From the NCBI GenBank assembly GCA_947178195.1, contig CAMWXM010000044.1:1-15136 (forward strand): DNA of 15,136 nucleotides. The letters are read 5' to 3'. This DNA is from an uncultured Ruminococcus sp. Its GTDB lineage: Bacteria; Bacillota; Clostridia; Oscillospirales; Ruminococcaceae. The translations under genes were made by a program, and so were the position numbers. Below the pieces are notes generated by a model. The model was not told the origin of the DNA and did not search any database. It saw only the letters and a list, made by a program, of their open reading frames with translations. Shown one piece after another: positions 1 to 7,135 of the stretch (positions are counted from its first letter, which is position 1; the number at the start of each line of letters is the position of its first letter).

Positions 1-81
1 CGAAGCAAGTATGCTGAAAAGCATACAGGTCAGAATTATCATATTTACTATAATAAATCTGAGTTTAAGACGCTTTATCAT
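1..81 (-). CDS. Sensor histidine kinase, N-terminal fragment (cut by window edge)
   Basis: Only the first 27 codons are present; the gene runs off the left edge. The start ATG (81-79) overlaps the response regulator stop TGA (80-78) in an ATGA junction, the usual translational coupling of a regulator and its partner kinase. The peptide begins MIKRLKLRFIIVNM and continues as a hydrophobic stretch, so it reads as a short basic cytoplasmic end followed by the first transmembrane helix of a membrane sensor. No kinase motif is visible, so the histidine kinase assignment rests on gene order and the membrane N-terminus. It would phosphorylate the regulator encoded just upstream. Confidence 0.72.
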   Translation of the reverse strand, partial: MIKRLKLRFIIVNMIILTCMLFSILAS

Positions 82-755
82 TTTGAATCCTCCAAACGAT
101 ACCCAACGCCTCTGACAGTTTTTATAACAGATTTTGAATTTATATGATTTAATTTTTTCCTTAGAAAGGATATGTAAACTTCCACATTGTTATATTCAGC
201 ATCTGATTCATATCCCCAAATTTTTTCAATAAGCTTTTCTTTGCTTATTACCTTATTGGGATTACTTATAAACACTTCCATAATGCTAAATTCTTTTAAT
301 CCGAGATGGAGAGAATTTTCCATGCATGAAAGCTCATATGTCTGAATATTAAGAGAAATATCGGAGAAATTTATAAGATTATCATTATTGACTATGCCGT
401 TTCGTCTTTGAAGGCATCTTATTCTTGCAAGAAGCTCATCGATGGCAAACGGCTTTGTAACATAGTCATCAGCACCGTAGTCCAGTCCCTTTACCTTATC
501 TGAAATTTCATCCTTAGCAGTAAGCAGGATAACGGGACAGGAAATATTTTGATTTCTTATGGTATTAAGAATTTCCAGTCCATTAATTTTAGGAAGCATT
601 ATATCCAGAATTATTAAATCATAAATACCCGTCAAAGCGTCGTCAAGACCGCTTTCGCCGTCATAACAAGCGTTGGCTATATATTTATTTTTGGTTAAAA
701 TATGGACAAGAGCGTCAGCAATAGCCTCTTCATCTTCAACAACAAGAATTCTCAT
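78..755 (-). CDS. OmpR/PhoB-family response regulator
   Basis: A 225-residue two-component response regulator of normal family length. The N-terminal receiver domain (about 1-118) has the acidic pocket E7/D8/E9, phosphoacceptor D51 in DIMLPKINGLE, switch residue T79 and conserved K101 in VTKPF. The C-terminal winged-helix domain (about 125-223) has the LKEFSIMEVF, VISKEKLIEKIWG and VRGVGYRLE signatures of OmpR/PhoB DNA-binding proteins. On phosphorylation by its kinase it should bind promoter DNA; target genes cannot be told from sequence. The start is supported by a GGGGGAG ribosome binding site 3 nt before the ATG, a rather tight spacing. It lies 15 nt after the helicase gene and overlaps the kinase gene by ATGA, so all three are probably co-transcribed. 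No separate promoter was recognised in the 15-nt gap. Confidence 0.95.
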   Translation of the reverse strand: MRILVVEDEEAIADALVHILTKNKYIANACYDGESGLDDALTGIYDLIILDIMLPKINGLEILNTIRNQNISCPVILLTAKDEISDKVKGLDYGADDYVTKPFAIDELLARIRCLQRRNGIVNNDNLINFSDISLNIQTYELSCMENSLHLGLKEFSIMEVFISNPNKVISKEKLIEKIWGYESDAEYNNVEVYISFLRKKLNHINSKSVIKTVRGVGYRLEDSK

Positions 756-770
756 AAACTCCCCCTGAGA

Positions 771-2495
771 TCAGCCTTTTTTTCTATATGAACGGCCATA
801 ATGTTTATTAGTTTTCTGTTTAGACTTTTTTCTGTAAATTTGTTCATTAATTTTTTTTTTATTTTTCTTTTTATTTTTATTTTCTTCAGCCTTAGTAACA
901 GTTACTTTATTTCCGTTAATCCTTCCGTTTTTCATTGAACTTATTATGTAATCAACTTTATTTATCGGTACTTCAACCACTGTAAAATTATCATATATAT
1001 TAATTTTACCGAAAGATTTGCCTGATATTCCTGTAGCGTCAACCAAGGCACCGAGAATATAATTAGGATTGATTTTTTGACGTTTGCCAAGGTTAATATT
1101 TACCTTGGCAGATTTTTCACAGCAGTTTTTATCGCCTCCTCTTCGTGAACAGTTTTTTTCGGCGGTAATTTTATTATATTTAATAACAGATACGTCCGGG
1201 ATATCTCGTATTTCTTTTGAGAAAATTTCATTTATGAGATGAAGGGCGATATCATCAGATGTCCAGCCGCTTTCTTTTAGCATATTTATAAGATCATGCG
1301 ATTCATTATATATTGTTTCATTGCGATTTTTATCAAATTCATCAGCAAAAACCAGCATTTTTTCATTTATGATACTTGATCTGTCGGGAAGTTTGCCTTC
1401 TTTTATATCTGATTTGGTTTTTTTTACGATCTGCTGTAATTCAGCAATCTGCTTTCTGTTGCATACGATGGTATGAGCTGTACCGGATTTTCCTGCACGA
1501 CCTGTTCTTCCAATCCTGTGGATATAATATTCGTTATCCTGAGGCAGGTCATAATTAAATACGGCGTCAATACCGCTTACATCAATTCCTCTTGCAGCTA
1601 CATCGGTTGCAACAAGAATAGAAGTACGTCCCGATTTAAAGGAATTCATAACGGCAGTACGCTGCATTTGCTTCATATCACCATGGATTCCAACGGCTTT
1701 AAATCCCTTTGAAACAAGCAGATCGGTCAACTCATCAACCATTTTTTTTGTATTGCAGAAAATCATTGAAGATTTATAATTATAGCTCATAAGAAGCAGC
1801 GTTAATGCGTCAAATTTTTTTCCATAAGAAACAGAATAATAAACCTGTTCGATTGCTTCTACGATATTGCTTTTTGAAATAGTTTTTATTAAAACCGGGG
1901 CATTCTGATATTCATTAGTAATAGCAAGTATCTCAGGCGGCATTGTTGCCGAAAACAGGATAGTCTGACGTTCTTCGGGAGTATATTTAAGAATAGCTTC
2001 AATATCTTCACGAAAGCCCATTTGAAGCATTTCATCAGCTTCGTCCAGAACGATCATTTTTAAATTTTCAAGCTTTATGGTTCGTCGGTTAATATGGTCG
2101 ATTATACGTCCGGGAGTTCCGATAACAAGATTAGCGCCGTTTTTAAGTTGAAAAATCTGCCTCTCAATGTTTACGCCGCCAAAAATCGCAAGCGGTTTCA
2201 CATATTTTTTATACTTGCTGAATTTTTTTATCTCATCACATGCTTGCTGAGCCAGTTCACGGGTAGGGCAGAGTATAAGTACCTGAACGCCGTTATGATC
2301 CTTTGAGATTTTTTCTATAGCCGGTATTCCAAAAGCGGCGGTTTTACCGGTTCCTGTATTTGAGCGTCCGATAACGTCTGAACCCTTCATTACCACAGGT
2401 ATACTTTTTTCCTGAATTTCGGTCATTTGCTCAAATCCTATATCGTTTACAGCAGCCAAAAGCTCATCTGATAATTCCAATTCTTTAAATAACAT
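771..2495 (-). CDS. DEAD-box ATP-dependent RNA helicase with DbpA-type RNA-binding domain
   Basis: A 574-residue RNA helicase of the CsdA/DeaD/DbpA group, which remodels RNA in ribosome assembly, mRNA decay or cold adaptation. All core motifs are intact: Walker A SNTGTGKT (45-52), PTREL (77-81), TPGR (127-130), DEAD (151-154), SAT (182-184), ATDVAARGID (296-305) and HRIGRTGR (326-333). Residues about 464-536 fit the DbpA RNA-binding fold, which in DbpA recognises a 23S rRNA hairpin and in relatives is more general. The last 35 residues are a lysine/arginine-rich tail that probably binds RNA nonspecifically. A linker at 445-460 holds three cysteines. The start has a GAAAGGA ribosome binding site and lies about 28 nt after a predicted transcription start. 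The two-component genes follow closely. Whether it corresponds to deaD, cshA or dbpA cannot be settled from sequence alone. Confidence 0.96.
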   Translation of the reverse strand: MLFKELELSDELLAAVNDIGFEQMTEIQEKSIPVVMKGSDVIGRSNTGTGKTAAFGIPAIEKISKDHNGVQVLILCPTRELAQQACDEIKKFSKYKKYVKPLAIFGGVNIERQIFQLKNGANLVIGTPGRIIDHINRRTIKLENLKMIVLDEADEMLQMGFREDIEAILKYTPEERQTILFSATMPPEILAITNEYQNAPVLIKTISKSNIVEAIEQVYYSVSYGKKFDALTLLLMSYNYKSSMIFCNTKKMVDELTDLLVSKGFKAVGIHGDMKQMQRTAVMNSFKSGRTSILVATDVAARGIDVSGIDAVFNYDLPQDNEYYIHRIGRTGRAGKSGTAHTIVCNRKQIAELQQIVKKTKSDIKEGKLPDRSSIINEKMLVFADEFDKNRNETIYNESHDLINMLKESGWTSDDIALHLINEIFSKEIRDIPDVSVIKYNKITAEKNCSRRGGDKNCCEKSAKVNINLGKRQKINPNYILGALVDATGISGKSFGKINIYDNFTVVEVPINKVDYIISSMKNGRINGNKVTVTKAEENKNKKKNKKKINEQIYRKKSKQKTNKHYGRSYRKKG

Positions 2496-2529
2496 TTGTT
2501 GTGTCCTTTCAATTTATATATACATTTCT

Positions 2530-2558
2530 ATGATAACATATTTTTTCAGAATTGTCAA
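2530..2558 (-). promoter_or_regulatory. Sigma-A promoter for the helicase / two-component operon
   Basis: On the minus strand, TTGACA (2558-2553) is followed by 17 bp and TATCAT (2535-2530). This is a perfect -35 and a five-of-six -10. Transcription should start near 2523, giving a leader of about 28 nt. Confidence 0.8.
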
Positions 2559-2569
2559 ATTTACATTAG

Positions 2570-2611
2570 AATAAAAATAATCGGCGTTTCGTTTTAAAAA
2601 ACTTGACGCCG
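2570..2611 (-). terminator. Rho-independent terminator after the anchored-protein gene
   Basis: Arms 2582-2588 and 2605-2611 pair over 7 bp (CGGCGT with ACGCCG plus a wobble). After a small internal loop, GTTTT (2591-2595) pairs with AAAAC (2598-2602). On the minus strand the stem is followed by the U-rich run ATTATTTTTATT. It starts 18 nt after the stop codon of the upstream gene and lies just before the helicase promoter. Confidence 0.75.
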
Positions 2612-2629
2612 TTATGCTTTTATTAACAA

Positions 2630-3445
2630 TTATTCTGAATTATAAAACAATTGGTCATAGGTAAACTTGACTTTTTTTATATTTTCTTTTGAAGTTTCTT
2701 TGGATTTGAAAAATTCTTTTGTCAATTCGTCCCATTGATTTTCAGTAACTCTGTAATAAAAATGGGAGTCCTTTTCTACCGAATATTTTTTTATATCTTT
2801 TGGGATTTTTGTATAATCGTTTTTTTTCGGATATTCGGGCAAGGTAAGAAAATATTTTGTTTCGGATTTAGTTGGTACTATATACAACCAAGTGGAATAT
2901 TCTGTATAACCATTTTCATCCAAACTTTGAAAAGAATATTGGATTGGAGAAGTTCCGCTGTAAAACCAAAGTTTTTTACTGCCAAGTAACTCTGTCCATG
3001 ACGAAGAGGTTTCATGCCACAATATAATCTTGTCTGAAACAGGCGAGTATGCCATAATATAAATGATTCCTGCTTTATCTTCAATACAAAGTTCAGGTAA
3101 ACTGTCGTTATTCATATCGAAAAAATAATAATTATATTTTTCCGGTTCATACTCTCCGTTTATATACTCGTCTATATAATATGTAGTTTTTTCAAAATAA
3201 AAGGGTATTTCAAGGTTCAATAATTTTAAATATGGTTCTTTATAACTATTATAAATATTTTGATTTCCAATTTTAAAATCAGATGAAAAATCAATATCCG
3301 CATATACGCTTTTTATATATTCAAACGCTTTGTCGTCAATAAATTCACTTTTTGATTTTGAAATAATACCGTTACAATTAAGAATTAAAACGCTGAAAAT
3401 ACATAATATTAATGCAATACCTATGAATAATATTCTCCTTAACAT
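2630..3445 (-). CDS. Membrane-anchored extracellular protein of unknown function
   Basis: A 271-residue protein with no family I can name. I chose the ATG at 3445 because its first base is the last base of the upstream TGA (TGATG overlap) and an AAGGGG ribosome binding site lies about 9 nt before it; the ORF stays open upstream to 3490, but those 15 codons would sit inside the lipoprotein gene. Residues 5-25 are a hydrophobic signal peptide or anchor; NC after it is not a proper lipobox. The remainder is rich in aromatic residues and predicted to be outside the cell. Residues 108-121 (FFDMNNDSLPELCI) resemble the calcium-binding-like DxNxDxxPEL strand seen in many secreted clostridial proteins with FG-GAP-like repeats, but only one copy is clear. 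Coupled translation suggests it works with the DUF4352 lipoprotein. Confidence 0.75.
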   Translation of the reverse strand: MLRRILFIGIALILCIFSVLILNCNGIISKSKSEFIDDKAFEYIKSVYADIDFSSDFKIGNQNIYNSYKEPYLKLLNLEIPFYFEKTTYYIDEYINGEYEPEKYNYYFFDMNNDSLPELCIEDKAGIIYIMAYSPVSDKIILWHETSSSWTELLGSKKLWFYSGTSPIQYSFQSLDENGYTEYSTWLYIVPTKSETKYFLTLPEYPKKNDYTKIPKDIKKYSVEKDSHFYYRVTENQWDELTKEFFKSKETSKENIKKVKFTYDQLFYNSE

Positions 3446-4023
3446 CAAATTGAGCCCCTTAGTGTATTGAGAAATATAGAGAATGAGCAAGTATCATCAC
3501 CAAGCGTAAACACCAATTCCATATCAGTTGAATCTAACGCCGTATCACCCGGAACTTCAAAAATAATATTACCGTTTTTGAATTCTGACGGCGCTATTGT
3601 CGTTTTGTTAAGACCAGCAGAATATCCCATTAATTCAGTAGAACGATATTCAGTTTCATTACATACCAGCTTTGCGCTTATTTCAGAATTTCCTATAACC
3701 ATATACGGTAAAAATGCGTGCGCATCATCTCCAGTATTTTTAACATCAGCATTTATAACAACAAATTTGTTCCCCTTTGCCGGAGCAAATTCCCAATTGC
3801 TGTTTTTAACTTTGTCTATAGATTCGGCTGAATTTATAGTAATTTCCCAATATCCGATGGTCTGACTGTCAGTAATATTGCCAGTGCTATCACTATTGTC
3901 ATTATCATCCTTTTCAGTTGAAGCGGTGTTTTCTTCTGATGCGAAATTTTCGCTGGAAGAATCACACGACGAAAAAGAACATACTATTAATAAGGCAAAC
4001 ATTGTTAAAATGATTTTTTTCAT
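3445..4023 (-). CDS. DUF4352-type lipoprotein
   Basis: A 192-residue secreted lipoprotein. The signal peptide MKKIILTMFALLIVCSFSSC has a lipobox-like end with C20 as the likely lipid-modified cysteine. Residues 21-54 are a low-complexity Ser/Asp/Asn/Glu linker. Residues about 57-187 look like DUF4352, an immunoglobulin-like (telokin-like) beta fold: GYWEITINSAE, then KFVVINADVKNTGDDAHAF, then a conserved late block IIFEVPGD. These domains occur on cell-surface lipoproteins of Gram-positive bacteria and their role is mostly unknown; binding of a protein or ligand outside the membrane is an inference. Start support is strong: GCAGGAGGAA lies 9 nt before the ATG, behind a near-perfect promoter. 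The stop shares one base with the next gene's start (TGATG), so the two proteins are probably made together. Confidence 0.87.
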   Translation of the reverse strand: MKKIILTMFALLIVCSFSSCDSSSENFASEENTASTEKDDNDNSDSTGNITDSQTIGYWEITINSAESIDKVKNSNWEFAPAKGNKFVVINADVKNTGDDAHAFLPYMVIGNSEISAKLVCNETEYRSTELMGYSAGLNKTTIAPSEFKNGNIIFEVPGDTALDSTDMELVFTLGDDTCSFSIFLNTLRGSI

Positions 4024-4074
4024 TTGAATAATTCCTCCTGCAAAGCTTGTTTGGCTTTTCCTTAAATTAATATG

Positions 4075-4103
4075 ATTATATCATATTTTTATATATTTGT
4101 CAA
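4075..4103 (-). promoter_or_regulatory. Perfect-consensus promoter for the DUF4352 lipoprotein operon
   Basis: On the minus strand, TTGACA (4103-4098), a 17-bp spacer and TATAAT (4080-4075), with TGA just before the -10 (extended -10). This is an exact sigma-A consensus. It is back to back with the plus-strand promoter at 4112-4141; the two -35 boxes are only 8 bp apart. Confidence 0.85.
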
Positions 4104-4111
4104 ATTACAGC

Positions 4112-4141
4112 TTGATTATTTTGTTTGAAATATGATATAAT
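4112..4141 (+). promoter_or_regulatory. Promoter for the NusG domain II gene
   Basis: TTGATT (4112-4117), 18-bp spacer, TATAAT (4136-4141) with extended -10 TGA. Transcription is expected to start near 4148, giving a leader of about 35 nt to the ATG at 4183. Confidence 0.7.
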
Positions 4142-4182
4142 GAAAAAATAATAATATTCCTGAATCGGATGTGATTAATAAA

Positions 4183-4530
4183 ATGATGTCAAAAAAAGCA
4201 TGGATAACAGCTTTGATTTTTATATTTGCCATTGGAATCTTCACAAGCTTATGGATAATATTCAAGCCTTATGGCGATATTGTACATATTGTGCAGGATA
4301 ATCAATTATTATATGAAATAGATTTAGAAAAATCCGATGACCATATTATTGAAATTGAATATCAGGGTAAAAAGAATGTGATACAAATTGAAAATCATGA
4401 AATTTGCGTTATTGAAGCAGATTGTCCTGATAAGATATGCGTTAAAACAGGAAAGCTTAAATCTACCCCGATAGTATGTCTGCCAAACCGCCTTGTGATA
4501 GAATTTGCCGAAAAAAATGATTTTCATTAA
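4183..4530 (+). CDS. Membrane-anchored NusG domain II-containing protein
   Basis: A small protein (115 residues from the ATG at 4183) with a transmembrane helix near the N-terminus (residues about 6-27) and a NusG_II-like domain (about 35-112). The recognisable family pattern is the block EADCPDKICVKTGK, followed by PIVCLPNRLVIEF; C81, C86 and C99 are the shared cysteines. Despite the name the family is not the transcription factor NusG. Its members are small exported or anchored proteins of unknown role, in other Firmicutes often beside transporter or FMN-binding protein genes; that context is absent here. Start choice: an in-frame GTG lies at 4171, but it has no ribosome binding site, whereas GGATGTGAT just before the ATGs at 4183 and 4186 can pair with the 16S tail (GTGAT of GGTGATC). 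The exact start is therefore uncertain. Confidence 0.85.
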   Translation: MMSKKAWITALIFIFAIGIFTSLWIIFKPYGDIVHIVQDNQLLYEIDLEKSDDHIIEIEYQGKKNVIQIENHEICVIEADCPDKICVKTGKLKSTPIVCLPNRLVIEFAEKNDFH

Positions 4531-4538
4531 AAATATTG

Positions 4539-4567
4539 TTGATTTTTTATGATAACTATGGTATAAT
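4539..4567 (+). promoter_or_regulatory. Promoter for the dockerin protein gene
   Basis: TTGATT (4539-4544), 17-bp spacer, TATAAT (4562-4567) with extended -10 TGG. The predicted transcript starts near 4574, about 40 nt before the ATG. I saw no terminator after the preceding NusG_II gene, so readthrough may add to expression. Confidence 0.75.
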
Positions 4568-4614
4568 TAAGATGATATGGCATTAACTTAAATCAATTTA
4601 AACAGGAGGTAAAT

Positions 4615-7053
4615 ATGACTCGTTCCAAAATATTATGCATAATAATGTCTGCTATGTTTTGCTTCATGAGTTTGTCTGTACAATCTTATGTGTTCGCTGC
4701 AGATGAAGATTTTGTCGATTCCGGTATTGACTATAAGGAATCCACCGATACGCTCTCCAATCCGGGAGCTGGGTATACCAGTACTCTTTGGTATACTTGT
4801 AAGCCGGGAGATACTCCCGTTAAAAATCCGACCGGAAACCTGACCTTGATGTTTATAAATATCGGCGCATTTTCTTCGGGTTCAAACGGTGTGAAAAATG
4901 AAGATGGCACCTATACCGAAGGTACGGATTACGACCTTGATGATGCATTTTTTGAAGGCTTGAAAGGTACTTTTGAAAACTGCCGCCGTAACGGCTGTAC
5001 AATGGCTCTGCGTTTCAGATATGACGAAAACGGCAAAACAAACCCTGAACCGGCTTCTTTTGACCAGGTTTTAAAGCATATTTCTCAGATAAAGGAAAGC
5101 GGACTTCTTGAGGAATACAAGGATATTCTGATGTTTGTTGAAACCGGCTTTGTCGGTGCATGGGGAGAGCAGCACAGCGGAAAATATACTTCTCTTGAAT
5201 ATAAAGCAAAGCTTGTGGATGCTATGCTTGATTTAGTTCCAGATGATATACCGATAACTGTAAGAACTCCGAATACCTTTGCAAAATGGGCGGGTATTCA
5301 GCAATCGGAAATAGACAGCTGGATATCAGAGCCGGGTAGTGATGCTGCCAGAATAGGCATGTATAATGATGGATATATGGGTTCGGATTCTGATCTGGGC
5401 ACATATTCAAACCGTGAAAAGGAAACCACATGGCTTGGCAGACAGACTCTGGCTACTTACTATGGCGGTGAATTTTCAGGAAATCTTGATTGGGCAAAAA
5501 AGTATGATACATATTTTCCTGAAAATGCCATTCCGGAAATGTATAAAACGCATTTAAGCTATATTAATTCTAATATTTATAATCTTTATAAAGATTATAC
5601 TTTCGGAAAGGAATATGATGTCGAAAACGTCGATAATTCGGCTTATTATGGTCAGACTGTTTTTAAATTTATCCGTGACCATCTCGGCTACAGATTTGTT
5701 TTAAGAGATTCAAAGCTCAATAACAACATTTCTCAGGGTGGTACTCTTAAATTGAATATTAGCGTAGAAAATACCGGTTTTGCTAATCCAATAAGACCGC
5801 AGAAAGCTGAAATCATACTTGAAAACGATGGCAATTATACAACAGCCGAGGTTGATATTGATACAAGGCAATGGCGTTCCTGTACAACGAGCAATACTGC
5901 TCTTGAACTCAAGCTTCCGGGCAGCCTTGAACCTGGAAAGTGGAACGCATACCTCAGATTTTCAGTAGGCAATGAAGGCATCATTGACGGCTATAAACGT
6001 ACCGTTCAATTTGCAAATAACAATATATGGAATCCTTCATTAGGCGCAAATTATATGGGAAGCTTTGAAGTTGTCAAGTCAGATGACGAAGCAGAAATAA
6101 CAGATAATACATTTTATCAGAAAAATCCGGAAAACAATGTTGATGTTTCCGATGGCAGCATGTATACAGTAAATAACAAGATTATCTTAGACGGCGTAAG
6201 GTCTGGAGATTCCGAGTGGACTGACTCTCTGTTGGCGGCAGAAAAGGATAATAATAAACTTTATATTACAAATGATGACAAGAATCTTTATGTAATGGCT
6301 GAAATTGACCAGAATGCTGCATCACCTGTATATAATATTCAGATAAAAAATGCTGATGAAAATGATAAATTTTACTGGATGTACTATATGCCCAATGGCT
6401 ATGTTTATTTCAACAACGGTTCTTACAATGGCTGCGAATGCAAAAGACAGGGTAAATATGTGGAATTTAAAATTCCATTCGGAAGTATTATGAATATTTA
6501 TCCGGGAACAACTCTTACATCTGTCAGAGTTTCTATTCAGGACAGCAGCAACGATTGGGTAAACGTAGGTGACTTGACCTCTGGCGAATATGTTGTTACA
6601 GATACATTTGATGTTTATTCTGTTTCCAGAAATGTTACTTTGAAGGAGCATGATAATATGCCGCTTAAAGTTGAATCTTCATTGGACAACTGTAAATATC
6701 AATGGCTGCATAATGGTCAGCCTATAGAAAATGCGTCAAAGTCAGAATTTACGATTGAAGATGCTTCCGAAAGCAGCAAGGGGATTTATTCAGTCAGAAT
6801 AACTTCTGATCCGGGAACTATAAGAGAAGTTGAGATTTGTAATGTTCTGGAGGTTTACTCCGCTCAATTGATTGGCAGCGTAAATGGTGATAATAAAATA
6901 GATATATCCGATGCTGTATTGCTGCAAAAATTTTTGGTAAAACGTGTCGGCATAGATGAGATAAATTTTAAATACTCGGATATTAACGCTGATAAGAAAG
7001 TTAATGTTTTTGATTTTATATTACTGAAAAGAATGCTGATTGAAAAGCTTTAA
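4615..7053 (+). CDS. Secreted dockerin protein with DUF4874/DUF4832 glycosidase-like core
   Basis: An 812-residue exported multidomain protein, probably a cellulosome component. Signal peptide 1-29 (VFA/A cleavage). Residues about 38-250 resemble DUF4874, a TIM-barrel-like module: LSNPGAGY (47-54), MALRFRY (130-136) and the block FVETGFVGAWGEQHSGKY (174-191), where E176 and E185 are candidate catalytic acids. Residues about 250-487 resemble DUF4832 (GYMGSDSDLGTYS, then a beta-rich part ending GANYMGSFEV). Residues about 520-670 form an unassigned domain, with a DGVRSGDSEW...NLYVMAEI pattern like CBM9-type or sugar-binding beta-sandwiches. Residues 673-749 look Ig-like (YQWLHNGQPI). A type I dockerin (753-812) has two calcium loops (755-766, 789-800). 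The reaction is unknown; glycan hydrolysis is inferred from the fold family and dockerin. The start is clear: AGGAGGT 5 nt before the ATG. Confidence 0.92.
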   Translation: MTRSKILCIIMSAMFCFMSLSVQSYVFAADEDFVDSGIDYKESTDTLSNPGAGYTSTLWYTCKPGDTPVKNPTGNLTLMFINIGAFSSGSNGVKNEDGTYTEGTDYDLDDAFFEGLKGTFENCRRNGCTMALRFRYDENGKTNPEPASFDQVLKHISQIKESGLLEEYKDILMFVETGFVGAWGEQHSGKYTSLEYKAKLVDAMLDLVPDDIPITVRTPNTFAKWAGIQQSEIDSWISEPGSDAARIGMYNDGYMGSDSDLGTYSNREKETTWLGRQTLATYYGGEFSGNLDWAKKYDTYFPENAIPEMYKTHLSYINSNIYNLYKDYTFGKEYDVENVDNSAYYGQTVFKFIRDHLGYRFVLRDSKLNNNISQGGTLKLNISVENTGFANPIRPQKAEIILENDGNYTTAEVDIDTRQWRSCTTSNTALELKLPGSLEPGKWNAYLRFSVGNEGIIDGYKRTVQFANNNIWNPSLGANYMGSFEVVKSDDEAEITDNTFYQKNPENNVDVSDGSMYTVNNKIILDGVRSGDSEWTDSLLAAEKDNNKLYITNDDKNLYVMAEIDQNAASPVYNIQIKNADENDKFYWMYYMPNGYVYFNNGSYNGCECKRQGKYVEFKIPFGSIMNIYPGTTLTSVRVSIQDSSNDWVNVGDLTSGEYVVTDTFDVYSVSRNVTLKEHDNMPLKVESSLDNCKYQWLHNGQPIENASKSEFTIEDASESSKGIYSVRITSDPGTIREVEICNVLEVYSAQLIGSVNGDNKIDISDAVLLQKFLVKRVGIDEINFKYSDINADKKVNVFDFILLKRMLIEKL

Positions 7054-7087
7054 AGGGTCCTAAAAAAAATATTTATTGTATAAAAAT

Positions 7088-7135
7088 ATCCTGTCAAAAC
7101 AATGAAAAACTAAGTTTTGACAGGATTATTTTTTT
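7088..7135. terminator. Bidirectional terminator between convergent genes
   Basis: A perfect 13-bp stem, ATCCTGTCAAAAC (7088-7100) with GTTTTGACAGGAT (7114-7126), encloses a 13-nt loop. On the plus strand it is followed by a T run (7126-7135), ending the dockerin transcript. On the minus strand it is followed by ATTTTTA, ending the radical SAM operon, whose stop codon lies inside the plus-strand T run. Confidence 0.9.

Larger units (their letters stand above)
4075..4141. repeat. 14-nt inverted repeat containing both -10 boxes of the divergent promoters
   Basis: AAATATGATATAAT is found at 4128-4141 on the plus strand and, as a perfect reverse complement, at 4075-4088. The arms are 39 bp apart and contain the extended -10 elements of the two opposed promoters. 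The similarity extends beyond what promoter function alone requires (eight matching bases before TATAAT). Confidence 0.7.

Noticed and set aside
235..240. Possible significance of the alanine in the second TrkA nucleotide motif (protein residues 235-240, GGGRIA)
   Set aside because: Alanine at the last glycine is conservative and, as far as I recall, common in Firmicute TrkA proteins, so it is not a finding by itself.
3446..3490. Longer start for the anchored protein (15 extra codons)
   Set aside because: The extension lies within the lipoprotein coding sequence, while the ATG at 3445 is coupled to its stop and starts a normal signal segment.
3467..3865. 132-codon open frame on the plus strand opposite the DUF4352 gene
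   Set aside because: It is antisense to a gene with signal peptide, ribosome binding site and promoter, and its translation has no recognisable domain.
4516..4528. AATGATTTTCATT palindrome as terminator of the NusG_II gene
   Set aside because: Five weak pairs with a three-base loop, overlapping the stop codon; too unstable and no clean U run follows.
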